From: JACVRM01 sp046262315
Lineage (GTDB): Bacteria > Actinomycetota > Thermoleophilia > Gaiellales > Gaiellaceae
Length of the DNA: 64,000 bases
NCBI GenBank assembly: GCA_046262315.1
Contig: JBHEMZ010000132.1
Coordinates: 15,236 to 79,235 of the forward strand
Direction of reading: 5' to 3'
Below, one piece after another: positions 43,327 to 51,718 of this stretch. The notes beneath the pieces are model-generated. The model ran no database searches, was not told the origin of the DNA, and saw only the letters and a program-made list of their open reading frames with translations. Each line of letters starts with the position of its first letter. Position 1 is the stretch's first letter. A program made the translations under genes and the position numbers.

Positions 43327-43896
43327 TCAGAACGAGCGGTCGGAGAACGCCCTCGCGAGGCTTGCTGCGGCCGCCCGAGCGACCACTTTCCGTAACTTTT
43401 CGTCCCCAATGGCGGCGGCGAGTCGCTCGCCCTCCGCGCGGCTTGCCGCGTCAACCGGCGGAGCGGCCGCGGCACCCTCCTCCGGCTCCTCGAGAGAGGT
43501 CTCCGGCAGTGGGCCCGGCGCGAAGCGCAGACGGACGGGCGCACCGTTCCCGAGTGCCGCCCGCAGGCGTCTACGCACGTCGCCCTCGAGCTGCGTCAGC
43601 TCGAATGCCCAGGCCGAAGAGCTCGTGGCCACGTTCAGTGTCCCGTCCCGTGCCAGGCGCGCGGGCCATGCGTTGCGGGCGATTGCGTCCCCGACGGCGG
43701 GCGGCCATGCGGTCACGAGCGCGGCCATTCCCGCAACGGGGGGGAACCGCCCGAGCTCCTCCTGGACCCCCTCGCCGATCCGCTCAAGCCCCCTCGCGCT
43801 CGTCCCTCGCCGGCGGTTGCTTCCGCGGGGCCAGTGTCCTGCTCCACCGCCCGCCGGCCCTCGCGGAGCCGCGCTCCCCTGATCCCTGCTGCTCAC
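43327..43896 (-). CDS. DciA-like DUF721 protein
   Basis: A 189-aa protein with a basic, disordered N-terminus (PRGSNRRRGTSARGLERIGEG) and a DUF721 domain: VTAWPPAVGDAIARNAWPARL and LNVATSSSAWAFELTQLEG. The position between recF and gyrB is where actinobacteria and many other phyla carry dciA, which loads the replicative helicase in bacteria lacking DnaC/DnaI. A long acidic/Ala-rich linker follows the domain. The GTG start overlaps the recF stop (GTGA, 43893-43896). Confidence 0.82.
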   Translation of the reverse strand: MSSRDQGSAAPRGPAGGGAGHWPRGSNRRRGTSARGLERIGEGVQEELGRFPPVAGMAALVTAWPPAVGDAIARNAWPARLARDGTLNVATSSSAWAFELTQLEGDVRRRLRAALGNGAPVRLRFAPGPLPETSLEEPEEGAAAAPPVDAASRAEGERLAAAIGDEKLRKVVARAAAASLARAFSDRSF

Positions 43897-45005
43897 GTTG
43901 TTCCCTCCCGCCGCGTTCCGCGAAGGCCGGCCGAGGAAGGGGCGGGCGTAGCCGAGACGGCCCGGCCGAGCTCCACCTCGACGAGCTGCGTCGGCTCTCT
44001 CGGCAGCGCGCCGGCACTAGTGGCCGTGACGACCGTTTGGCCGCCCGCGGCGAGCCGCTCCGCGAGCGCGCTACGCCGCGAGCTGTCGAGCTCAGAGAGC
44101 ACGTCATCGAGTAGGAGCAGGGGCGGGCGTCCACGCTCTGCAAGGAGCGCGGCCTCGGCCAGGATCAAAGACAGCACCGCGAGCCGCTGCTCGCCCTGGG
44201 ATCCGAAGGCGCGCAGCTCCCTGGCGCCGGCGACGATTCCCACGTCATCCACGTGCGGGCCTGAGCCGGTCCAGCCGCGATCGAGGTCGCGATCGAGTTC
44301 CGCCTCAAGCTGCTCAACACCAGGCGCTTCCGCGACGTAGACGAGCCGAGCGGCCGGCAGTCCGAGTTCACCGGCACGCTCCGCGAACACCGGGGCCAGC
44401 GTTGCGATCGCCGCGCGCCGCGCCTCCACCAGCTCCTCGCCGCGCGTGGCGAGCTGCTCCGTCCAGGGCGCGAGCGCATCGCGGCCCGAAACCCGGGCAG
44501 CGACACGGCGCAAGGCGGCGTTGCGCTGCGCGAGCACCCCCGAGTACACGAGGGGCGCCGCCGCGCGAGCCGGGGACAGCCGTCCCAGAGCACGGTCGAA
44601 GTACGCGCGGCGTACCGCCGGGCCTCCCTTCACCACCGCGAGCCGGTCAGGAGTGAAGACGAGCGTCGCGAGCTCGCTGCGAAGGTCATCTGCGCTCGCG
44701 AGCGGCGCGCCGTTCAGCCGCACTCGCTTACCCTCGCCGCGACGAAGCGTCACCTCGACCTCAACAGGCGAGTGCTGGCGGCGCCCAGCGACAACCACCC
44801 GGCCTGCCTCCGCGCCAAAACGGACGAGTTGCGCGTCCGTCCGTGTCCGGGGCGAAAACCCCTGCGTGCCGACGTGCAGCGCCTCGAGCAGGTTCGTCTT
44901 GCCGGCGCCGTTTGGACCCACGACGAGCACGGTGCCCGGCTGGAGCTCCAGCTCGAGGCGCTCGTACGAGCGAAAGTCGCGCAGGCGCAGGTCGGCGACG
45001 ATCAG
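43893..45005 (-). CDS. recF: DNA replication and repair protein RecF, probable CTG start
   Basis: RecF helps load RecA at gaps and stalled forks. The SMC-like ATPase has Walker A VVGPNGAGKTNLLEAL, signature FGSQGEQRLAVLSLILAE and Walker B PLLLLDDVLSELDSSRR. The conserved N-terminus IVADLRLRDFRSYERLELEL lies before the first GTG (44930). In frame between the dnaN stop and that segment the only near-start codon is CTG 45005, giving 370 aa, the usual length. It lies 12 bases beyond dnaN, so the two are co-transcribed. Confidence 0.92.
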   Translation of the reverse strand: MIVADLRLRDFRSYERLELELQPGTVLVVGPNGAGKTNLLEALHVGTQGFSPRTRTDAQLVRFGAEAGRVVVAGRRQHSPVEVEVTLRRGEGKRVRLNGAPLASADDLRSELATLVFTPDRLAVVKGGPAVRRAYFDRALGRLSPARAAAPLVYSGVLAQRNAALRRVAARVSGRDALAPWTEQLATRGEELVEARRAAIATLAPVFAERAGELGLPAARLVYVAEAPGVEQLEAELDRDLDRGWTGSGPHVDDVGIVAGARELRAFGSQGEQRLAVLSLILAEAALLAERGRPPLLLLDDVLSELDSSRRSALAERLAAGGQTVVTATSAGALPREPTQLVEVELGRAVSATPAPSSAGLRGTRREGTT

Positions 45006-45017
45006 CGGCCCGCTGAG

Positions 45018-46151
45018 CTAGCCGGCGAGCCTGATCGGCATGATCAGGTACCGGAAGTCCTCGTCCGGCGCGACGATCAGCCCTGGTCTGAGCGGACTGA
45101 TCAACCGCAGCAGAATCTCGTCAGACTCGACCGACTCGATGCCTTCACGGAGGAACTCGGGATTGAAGCCGATCTCGAGTGCCTCCCCCGAGTAAGGCGC
45201 TGGAAGCGTCTCGCTTGCTTCACCGACGTCTGGGGTGCGCGCCGACACCGTCAACTCTCCGTCCGCGAAACGTAAGCGCAGCGGCGAGTTGCGCTGCGAC
45301 ACGATCGAGACGCGGCGTACAACATCGAGAAACTCCTCGCGGGGCAGCGCCAGCTCGTGTTCGAAGGTCTCCGGGAGGAGTTGCTGGTAGTTCGGGAACT
45401 GGCCGTCGATGCGCCTTGTCGTCAGCAGCACGCCTGCCTCGGAGAGCGAGAAGACGAGTTGATTGTCGAGCACGCCGAGCTCCAACTCGCCCGCACCCGG
45501 AGCGAGGCGCGTTACTTCGGCTAGCGCGCGCGCCGGCACGATCGCCTCGAGGTCGAGCGGGCCGCCCTCGACGGGTGTTTCCTTCACCGAGAGCCGGTAG
45601 GAGTCGGTTGCCGCCATCACCAGTTTGCCACCCTCGAAACGCACCAGGATCCCTGTCAACACCGGGCGCGACTCGTCACGGGAGGCGGAGCGACTGACAC
45701 GGCTCGCAGTATTCGCCAGCGCGTCGGCGTCCACCACGGTGAGCGAGGCACCCGTGGTCTCTGGCAGGCGGGGGAAGTCCTCCGCGCTCAATGTGTGCAG
45801 GCGGTAGTGCGCGCTGCCGGAGTCGAGCTCCACCACGCCCTCGTCCGGCCGATACAAGATCGTTACGTCATTCGCGGGGAGCAGCCTCACAATGTCGACG
45901 AGGAGGCGGCCCGGCACGACAACACGCCCTTCGCCGTCCACCTGCGCATCGAGCCACGAGCGAAGCGAGACCTCCATGTCGGTCGCAGCGAGCGTCAGCT
46001 TGCTGTCGGAGGCTTCGAGCAAGACACCCGAAAGAATCTGCACGGTTGCTCTCGCAGACAGCGCCCGGGAGACGACCGAGAGACGGCGCACGAGCTCGTC
46101 CTTCTCGCAGGTGAGCTTGAGCCGGGTGTCGACCACTGTCTCTACTTCCAT
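45018..46151 (-). CDS. dnaN: DNA polymerase III beta sliding clamp
   Basis: A 377-aa sliding clamp with three repeated domains: KLTCEKDELVRRLSVVSRAL at the start, ILVRFEGGKLVMAATDSYRLS in the middle and APDEDFRYLIMPIRL at the C-terminus, close to the universal MPMRL ending. It holds DNA polymerase on the template. ATG 46151; upstream is an AT-rich segment that may belong to the origin. It is the second gene of the dnaA-dnaN-recF order. Confidence 0.96.
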   Translation of the reverse strand: MEVETVVDTRLKLTCEKDELVRRLSVVSRALSARATVQILSGVLLEASDSKLTLAATDMEVSLRSWLDAQVDGEGRVVVPGRLLVDIVRLLPANDVTILYRPDEGVVELDSGSAHYRLHTLSAEDFPRLPETTGASLTVVDADALANTASRVSRSASRDESRPVLTGILVRFEGGKLVMAATDSYRLSVKETPVEGGPLDLEAIVPARALAEVTRLAPGAGELELGVLDNQLVFSLSEAGVLLTTRRIDGQFPNYQQLLPETFEHELALPREEFLDVVRRVSIVSQRNSPLRLRFADGELTVSARTPDVGEASETLPAPYSGEALEIGFNPEFLREGIESVESDEILLRLISPLRPGLIVAPDEDFRYLIMPIRLAG

Positions 46152-46315
46152 GATTCTTCTTTAAAAGAGATTCATCGTAGTACTAGGGAGTGTGAACACT
46201 GTGGAAGACGGCCTCCAACCCGCAGAACTTGCCGTTGGGGCCCTGTGGGTGTGGATGGGGGACAAAAGACGAGTTCGCACAGGGTGTTTCGCAGCGGCTG
46301 CGGCTGCCCACAGTT
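46152..46315. other. dnaA-dnaN intergenic region, candidate origin part with AT-rich stretch
   Basis: 164 bases. Next to dnaN lies the most AT-rich run in this part of the window (46150-46185, including TTCTTTAAAAGAGATTC), a plausible unwinding element. Degenerate DnaA boxes TGTGGAAGA (46200-46208) and TGTGGATGG (46250-46258) follow. No exact TTATCCACA is present. Assignment as origin rests on gene context and these boxes. Confidence 0.6.
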
Positions 46316-47662
46316 TCAGCGCGCCTGCTTGATGCGCGCGGTCAGTTCTTGCACGAGGTTGTACACAGAGCGGTCTTCACGGATGAGGCGCGTGATCTTT
46401 GACGTCGCGTGGATGACGGTCGTGTGGTCGCGACCGCCGAACTCGCGGCCGATCTTCGGTAGTGAAGAGTCGGTCAGCTCACGCGAGAGGTACATCGCCA
46501 CCTGCCGTGGGTAGACGATGTTTTGCGACCGTTTGTCGCTGCAGAGCTCGTCCCGGGAGATGCCGAAGCGGTCCGAGACGGTCTCCTGAATGCGTTCGAT
46601 CGAGACTGCAGCCGCCTCACCGTCGGGAAAGACGTCGCGGAGCACGTCCTGGGCGAGGTCGACGGTTATTGGACGACCGGTCAGCGACGCGAATGCGACT
46701 ACGCGGGTCAGCGCCCCCTCGAGTTCGCGGATGTTCGTCGAGGCCCGCCCAGCGACGAACGTCAGGAGCTGCGGGTCAGGGATGTGGGTGCTCTCCGTCT
46801 TGACCTTCTTGCGCAGAATGGCGATTCGCGTCTCGAGGTCGGGTGGTTGGATGTCCGTGATCAGGCCCCACTCGAAGCGCGATCGCAGGCGGTGCTCCAG
46901 CGTGGAAAGCTCGCGCGGCGGGCGATCGGACGACAGCACGATCTGCCTGCCGGCCTCGTAGAGCGTGTTGAACGTATGGAAGAACTCTTCCTGGATTCGC
47001 TCGCGCCCTTCCAGGAACTGGATGTCGTCCACGAGCAGCACGTCGTACGTGCGGTAACGCTGTTTGAAGCCCTCGATTCGCTTGTCGCGCAGAGAGTTGA
47101 TGAAATCGTTCGTGAACGTCTCGCTTGTGACGTAGCGGACGGTCATCCCGGAGGCGTTCTCGGCGACGTACTGGCCCACCGCCTGAAGTAGATGGGTCTT
47201 GCCGAGACCCGTGCCGCCGTAGATGAAGAGCGGGTTGTAGGCCTGCGCCGGCGCTTCCGCCACAGCGAGGGCGGCGGCGTGCGCGAAGCGGTTCGACGAA
47301 CCAATGACGAAGGAGTCGAAGGTGTACTTCCTGTTCAAGCCTTCGACCGTGCGCTGCGCGGGTGGGCGCTGCACTGCGGCGCGGTCGGGCGGCACCGACT
47401 CCTCGTCTACGGCCAGCTCGACCGCCAGCTCGAGACCGGTCGCCTCGCGAACACACGTGCGAATGAGGTGTAGGAAGTGGCCCTCGATCCAATCGCGCGT
47501 GAAGTCGTTCGGCACCCCGAGCGTGAAGCTCGATTCAGTGAGCTCGCCCCCTCCGACTTCTGCAAACCACGTTTGGTAGGTGGTGTCGTTGAGGGACTCA
47601 TGCAGACGTCGCGACACCTCTGCCCAGAGGCTGCCCGCTGTTAGTTCTTGCTGCCCCTCCAC
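46316..47662 (-). CDS. dnaA: Chromosomal replication initiator DnaA
   Basis: A 448-aa DnaA. Domain I: LWAEVSRRLHESLNDTTYQTWF. AAA+ domain: FVIGSSNRFAHAAALAVAE, Walker A FIYGGTGLGKTHLLQAVG, Walker B YDVLLVDDIQFLEGRE, and SRFEWGLITDIQPPDLETR. Domain IV DNA-binding signature: GREFGGRDHTTVIHATSKI. Domain II is short. It starts at GTG 47662. Boxes on both sides of the gene suggest autoregulation and origin function. Confidence 0.97.
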   Translation of the reverse strand: MEGQQELTAGSLWAEVSRRLHESLNDTTYQTWFAEVGGGELTESSFTLGVPNDFTRDWIEGHFLHLIRTCVREATGLELAVELAVDEESVPPDRAAVQRPPAQRTVEGLNRKYTFDSFVIGSSNRFAHAAALAVAEAPAQAYNPLFIYGGTGLGKTHLLQAVGQYVAENASGMTVRYVTSETFTNDFINSLRDKRIEGFKQRYRTYDVLLVDDIQFLEGRERIQEEFFHTFNTLYEAGRQIVLSSDRPPRELSTLEHRLRSRFEWGLITDIQPPDLETRIAILRKKVKTESTHIPDPQLLTFVAGRASTNIRELEGALTRVVAFASLTGRPITVDLAQDVLRDVFPDGEAAAVSIERIQETVSDRFGISRDELCSDKRSQNIVYPRQVAMYLSRELTDSSLPKIGREFGGRDHTTVIHATSKITRLIREDRSVYNLVQELTARIKQAR

Positions 47663-47926
47663 GCGGTTGGCCGAATCCCCTCACTTGCGAAACGAGCGGC
47701 CGAGCATAGCAGCGCTCCCGACACTTCACAGCGCACCCCCGGCCCGCGAGCAAGCGCAATTTGCAGGTATTTCTAGTTGTCCCCAGGTCCCTCAACAGGT
47801 GTGGAAAGAGTCCGCCGCCGGTGCCGGTTGCGCCCTCCCTCTCCTTCCGCCGGGGTGTGGAAAACGTCCGCGGGAGGGCCTGCTCTATACTCAACCGGCC
47901 GAGTGCTCCGAGCGCCGGTCTCGACT
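47663..47926. other. dnaA-rpmH intergenic region, candidate oriC with DnaA boxes
   Basis: 264 bases between the divergent dnaA and rpmH genes. DnaA-box-like sites are TTGTCCCCA (47777-47785), TGTGGAAAG (47800-47808) and TGTGGAAAA (47856-47864, reverse complement TTTTCCACA). Gene direction flips here: minus to the left, plus to the right. With the dnaA-dnaN gap it may form a two-part origin. Confidence 0.6.
47886..47891 (+). promoter_or_regulatory. Probable -10 box for rpmH
   Basis: TATACT lies 35 bases before the rpmH start codon. The nearest DnaA-box-like site ends 21 bases upstream, so DnaA could affect this promoter. No strong -35 is visible. Confidence 0.45.
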
Positions 47927-48061
47927 ATGAAACGGACGTACCAGCCCAACGTGCGCAGGCGCAAGCGGAAGCACGGTTTCCGTGCGCGGATGGCGACTCG
48001 CGCAGGCCGCGCGGTCCTCAAACGGCGCCGCGCCCGCGGGCGCAAGCGCCTCTCGGCCTGA
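47927..48061 (+). CDS. rpmH: 50S ribosomal protein L34
   Basis: 44 aa: MKRTYQPNVRRRKRKHGFRA then MATRAGRAVLKRRRARGRKRLSA, the invariant L34 pattern. It is part of the large ribosomal subunit. Rapidly followed by rnpA. The upstream gap carries the candidate origin. Confidence 0.97.
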   Translation: MKRTYQPNVRRRKRKHGFRARMATRAGRAVLKRRRARGRKRLSA

Positions 48062-48087
48062 TCGCTGCGGCATCCTCCACCACGCCC

Positions 48088-48438
48088 GTGCAGCGCCGGC
48101 ACCGCCTCTCCCGCTCGCGCGACTTCGACGCCGTCTACCGGCGCGGCCAGTCGGTTTCGACGCGCTTCCTCGTCCTGTACTGGTTCGATCGTGGCGAGGA
48201 AGCGGGCGAGTCTGCGCGCGTGGGGATCGCCGTTCCTCGCAAGGTGGGCGGCGCGGTGGTGCGCAACCGTGTGAAGCGCCTGCTGCGAGAAGCGTGGCCG
48301 GTGCTCCTCGCCGATGTACCACCCGGCCGCGACTTCGTGGTCGTGGCGCGTCCCGGGTTCGCCGAGGCGGCCGAGGCGAACGGGCTCGAGTGGGTGCGCG
48401 AGCGGGTGCGCGAGGCGCTCGGCAAGGCCTCGGCATGA
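48088..48438 (+). CDS. rnpA: Ribonuclease P protein component
   Basis: A 116-aa basic protein that assists the RNA subunit in removing tRNA 5' leaders. It has RRHRLSRSRDFDAVYRRGQS, RVGIAVPRKVGGAVVRNRVKRLLREAW (the RNR signature) and DFVVVARPG. GTG 48088 gives the standard N-terminus. The stop overlaps the yidD start (ATGA, 48435-48438). Confidence 0.95.
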   Translation: MQRRHRLSRSRDFDAVYRRGQSVSTRFLVLYWFDRGEEAGESARVGIAVPRKVGGAVVRNRVKRLLREAWPVLLADVPPGRDFVVVARPGFAEAAEANGLEWVRERVREALGKASA

Positions 48439-48680
48439 GCAGGGGCCGCCACGCAGTGCGTGTGCTTGCCTATGCCGGCATGGGCCTCGTGCTGCTCTAC
48501 CGCTACACGCTCGGCACGCTCTTCCCCGCCTCCTGCAAGTACCACCCGTCCTGTTCGCGTTACGCATTCGCGGCGCTGCGGGAGCACGGCTTTCTGCGCG
48601 GGAGCGGGCTCGCCGCCTGGCGCCTGGCGCGCTGCAATCCGTGGAGCCGCGGCGGATTCGATCCGGTGAGGCCGCGGTGA
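48435..48680 (+). CDS. yidD: Membrane protein insertion efficiency factor YidD
   Basis: 81 aa with YRYTLGTLFPASCKYHPSCSRYAF and HGFLRGSGLAAWRLARCNPWSRGGFDPV, the complete YidD pattern. It is a membrane-associated helper for YidC. It overlaps yidC by four bases (GTGA). Confidence 0.95.
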   Translation: MSRGRHAVRVLAYAGMGLVLLYRYTLGTLFPASCKYHPSCSRYAFAALREHGFLRGSGLAAWRLARCNPWSRGGFDPVRPR

Positions 48681-49519
48681 TCATCGCCGCCGTGCTCGAC
48701 CCGCTCGAGCAGCCGCTCACCTGGCTCCTGGAGCACCTGCACAGCGACCTCGCCCTGCCATGGGCCTGGGCGGTGGTCGCGCTGACGCTGATCGTCCGCT
48801 TCGTGCTCGTGCCCGTGACGGTCAAGCAGATCCGCTCCATGCAGCGCATGCAGCAGTTCCTGCCGGAGATGAAGGCCATCCAGCAGCGCCACAAAGGCAA
48901 TCGCCAGAAGGCGAACGAGGAGCTGATGAAGTTCTACCGGGAACACAGCATCAACCCGGCCGCCTCGTGCCTGCCGATGCTGCTGCAGATCCCGGTGTTC
49001 TTCGCGCTCTACTTCGTGCTCAAGGACTTCGAGAAGGAGGTCTACCGGGACTATCCGGGCTCCGATCTCCACTGGCTCGGCTTCGTGCCGAACATCACCG
49101 AGAACATCACCGAGCACTGGTCGGGCTATCTGCTTCTCATCGTCTACGCGGGCAGCCAGCTTGCGTCGACCTACTTCATGTCGACGACGATGGACAAGAC
49201 GCAGCGCTACATCTTCATGGTGCTGCCGCTCGGCTTCGTGTTCTTCATCCTTTCGGGGAGCGGCCCCGAGTTTCCGGTCGGCCTGCTCCTCTACTGGGTG
49301 ACGACGAACCTGTGGACCGTGGGGCAGGGGCTGGTGACACGGCGGCTGGTGCCGCGCAGCAGCGCGAGTCCGAGTCCCGCAAAGCGCTCGTCGCGGACGC
49401 CGCCGCGCGGGGAAAGCTCGGGAGGCGGCGGAGAGAGCGAACCGGATGGCCGCCCGCCGCCCACGGCATCGGCGCCGCCGCGCCGGGTGAAGCGCAAGAA
49501 GAAGGGCGTGCGCCGCTAG
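48677..49519 (+). CDS. yidC: Membrane protein insertase YidC/Oxa1
   Basis: A 280-aa short (Gram-positive type) insertase, lacking the large periplasmic domain. Five or so membrane segments are seen: WAWAVVALTLIVRFVLVPVTV, then the cytoplasmic helical hairpin (MQQFLPEMKAIQQRHKGNRQ), CLPMLLQIPVFFALYFVL, LLLIVYAGSQLASTYFM and LPLGFVFFILSGSGPEFPVGLLLYWVTTNLW. The basic C-terminal tail (RRVKRKKKGVRR) can bind ribosomes. GTG 48677 overlaps yidD. Confidence 0.95.
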   Translation: MIIAAVLDPLEQPLTWLLEHLHSDLALPWAWAVVALTLIVRFVLVPVTVKQIRSMQRMQQFLPEMKAIQQRHKGNRQKANEELMKFYREHSINPAASCLPMLLQIPVFFALYFVLKDFEKEVYRDYPGSDLHWLGFVPNITENITEHWSGYLLLIVYAGSQLASTYFMSTTMDKTQRYIFMVLPLGFVFFILSGSGPEFPVGLLLYWVTTNLWTVGQGLVTRRLVPRSSASPSPAKRSSRTPPRGESSGGGGESEPDGRPPPTASAPPRRVKRKKKGVRR

Positions 49520-49528
49520 GGCGGTCGA

Positions 49529-50224
49529 ATGGCGCTGGAGATCGAGGCGGCCGGCGAGACCGTCGGCGAGGCGAAGTGGGCGGCGCTGCGGGAGCTCGAG
49601 CGGTTGCGGCCCGGGCTCGACAAGGCGGCGGTGCGCTTTCAGGTGGTCACGGAGGGCGAGCGAGGCCTGCTCGGCGTCGGCTACGAGCCGGCACGCGTGG
49701 TTGCCGCGCTCGACGAGGAGCATGCGGATCCCCCGCAGGCCGAGGGGCCTCTGGCCCAGCGTGTCCGCGAGGTGCTCGAGCGTATCTCCGCCGGGCTCGG
49801 CGTCGACTTTGGCGTCGTGTTGCACGAGGAAGCCGACGCGCTCGTCGCCACCTGCTCGGGGCCGGATCTCGGCAGGCTGATCGGTCGTCACGGCCAGACG
49901 ATCGACGCGCTCCAGTACCTGGTCAACGCGATCGTCAGGCGAGCCGAGCTCGAGGACCGCAGGCCCGTAATTGTCGATGCGGCCGGCTACCGGGCCCGCC
50001 GCCAGCACGCCCTTGCCTCACTGGCCGTGCGCACCGCGGTGGAGGTGGCGGCGTCCGGCCGCGAGGCCGAGCTCGAGCCGATGACGGCCATCGAGCGCAA
50101 GGTCGTGCACCTGCGTCTCAAGGATCACCCCGGCGTCGAGACACGCAGCGAGGGCACCGAGCCGAGCCGCTACGTCATCATCGCGCCCGCCGAGGATCTC
50201 GACGAAGCTGGAACAGACGCATAG
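49529..50224 (+). CDS. RNA-binding protein KhpB/Jag (Jag-N, KH and R3H domains)
   Basis: 231 aa. The Jag N-terminal domain (EIEAAGETVGEAKWAALREL, GERGLLGVGYEPARV) is followed by a KH domain (ATCSGPDLGRLIGRHGQTIDALQYLVN) and an R3H domain (ALASLAVRTAVEVAASGREAELEPMTAIERKVVHLRLKDHPGVETRSEG). Proteins of this family bind many RNAs and affect cell-wall growth. It sits 9 bases after yidC. Confidence 0.93.
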   Translation: MALEIEAAGETVGEAKWAALRELERLRPGLDKAAVRFQVVTEGERGLLGVGYEPARVVAALDEEHADPPQAEGPLAQRVREVLERISAGLGVDFGVVLHEEADALVATCSGPDLGRLIGRHGQTIDALQYLVNAIVRRAELEDRRPVIVDAAGYRARRQHALASLAVRTAVEVAASGREAELEPMTAIERKVVHLRLKDHPGVETRSEGTEPSRYVIIAPAEDLDEAGTDA

Positions 50225-50240
50225 CGATTCGTCGGCCGGC

Positions 50241-50894
50241 GTGACACCAGGGGTCGTGGGGGACGCCTCAGGGGCAGTTGGACGCGCGCTCGCCGATCCC
50301 CGGCTGCGCTGCTGGGTCGTCGCCATGCTCGCGAGGCCCGGTCTGACCGCGTTCCGCGATCCAGAGGCTGCATGGGAGCAGCACGTGGTCGACAGCCTCG
50401 CGGCCGTGCCACTGCTCGAAGCGCTGAGCGGCCGGCTCGTGGACGTGGGCTCAGGTGGCGGCGCTCCCGGGATCCCGCTCGCAGCCGCATTCCCCGAGCG
50501 CGAGGTGACGCTCCTGGAGGCGAACGGGCGCAAGTGCGACTTCCTGCGCGCCGTGGCGTCCGGCTTCCCGAACGTCCGCGTTGTTCACGGGCGCGCGGAG
50601 GCACAGGAGGTCGACTCGTGGGTCGCGGTGGTCGCGAAAGCGCTGGCTCCTCCGCCGACCGCGGCCGAGTGGTGCTTGCCGCTCGTTCGTCCAGGAGGGG
50701 CGGCGGTGCTCTTCGCTGCGGGTGATGCAGACACGGACGCCGTTTCGCGCGTCTCCGAGCGACTCGGCGGAGGAGCGGCGGAGACGCACTCCGCCGGCGC
50801 GCAGCGGGTCATGCTCGTGCTGCGCAAACTCGGGACCACGCCGGCGGGCTTCCCACGTCGCCCGGGCATGGCCCGGAAACGTCCGCTCGCCTGA
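50241..50894 (+). CDS. rsmG: 16S rRNA (guanine527-N7)-methyltransferase
   Basis: RsmG methylates G527 of 16S rRNA. The 217-aa sequence has EAAWEQHVVDSLAAVPLLEA, the SAM motif LVDVGSGGGAPGIPLAAAFP, VTLLEANGRKCDFLRAVASG and VRVVHGRAEAQ. It is somewhat short and the C-terminus has a Pro/Arg-rich tail. The start is GTG 50241. Confidence 0.92.
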   Translation: MTPGVVGDASGAVGRALADPRLRCWVVAMLARPGLTAFRDPEAAWEQHVVDSLAAVPLLEALSGRLVDVGSGGGAPGIPLAAAFPEREVTLLEANGRKCDFLRAVASGFPNVRVVHGRAEAQEVDSWVAVVAKALAPPPTAAEWCLPLVRPGGAAVLFAAGDADTDAVSRVSERLGGGAAETHSAGAQRVMLVLRKLGTTPAGFPRRPGMARKRPLA

Positions 50895-50908
50895 GTACCG
50901 TCGCCTGC

Positions 50909-51718
50909 GTGCGCGGCACGATCTACGCGCTCGCCAACCAGAAGGGCGGCGTGGGCAAGACGACGACTGCGGTCAACGTCGCCGCTTGCCTGGCCGAGGC
51001 GGGCGAGCACGTGTTGATCGTCGATCTCGACCCGCAGGCCAACGCCACCTCCGGCCTCGGATTTCGCGACGCCCGTGCGACGAGCGCCGATCTGCTCGAC
51101 GGCGCGTCGCTCGACACGGTCGTCCAGGCCACGCGCTTCGAGCACCTCGATGTCGTTCCGGCGAGCCCCGAGCTGGCAGGCGCCGCCGCCGAGCTCGGCC
51201 GCCGCAATGCAGGCGAGCGCTACCTCGCGGACGCGCTCGCGCCAGCACGTGCCCGCTATGCCTTCACCTTCGTGGATTGCCCACCGTCGCTCGGTCCGCT
51301 GACCGTGAACGCGCTCGCCGCGGCTGACCGCGTGCTCGTCCCGGTTCAGGCCGAGTACTACGCCATGGAGGGCCTGGCACAGCTTCTCCAGACGATCACC
51401 GTGTTACGCGACCGGCTGAATCCGACCCTCGCCATCGCCGGTGTGGTGCTGACGATGATGGACGGACGCACGCGTCTGGCCGCGGACGTTGCGTCCGAGC
51501 TCGATCGCCACCTGGGCGATCTGCTCTTCCGTGCTCGCGTGCCGCGCTCGGTTCGTCTGGCCGAGGCGCCGAGTCATGGCCTGCCGGTGATCCATTTCGA
51601 CCGCCGTTCTGCCGGAGCCGAGGCGTACTGGCAGGTGGCCGCCGAGCTGGCCGAGCGGATGGCGAGCCGCCAGGCGGACGCCGAGGGTCACTATGCGCTG
51701 GCAGGAGGTGCGCGATGA
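50909..51718 (+). CDS. parA: Chromosome-partitioning ATPase ParA/Soj
   Basis: A 269-aa ParA: the deviant Walker A ALANQKGGVGKTTTAVNVAA, VLIVDLDPQANATSGLGF (A'), YAFTFVDCPPSLGPLTVNAL (Walker B) and VPVQAEYYAMEGLAQLLQTI. It drives origin segregation with ParB. GTG 50909. The stop overlaps parB (ATGA). Confidence 0.96.
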   Translation: MRGTIYALANQKGGVGKTTTAVNVAACLAEAGEHVLIVDLDPQANATSGLGFRDARATSADLLDGASLDTVVQATRFEHLDVVPASPELAGAAAELGRRNAGERYLADALAPARARYAFTFVDCPPSLGPLTVNALAAADRVLVPVQAEYYAMEGLAQLLQTITVLRDRLNPTLAIAGVVLTMMDGRTRLAADVASELDRHLGDLLFRARVPRSVRLAEAPSHGLPVIHFDRRSAGAEAYWQVAAELAERMASRQADAEGHYALAGGAR

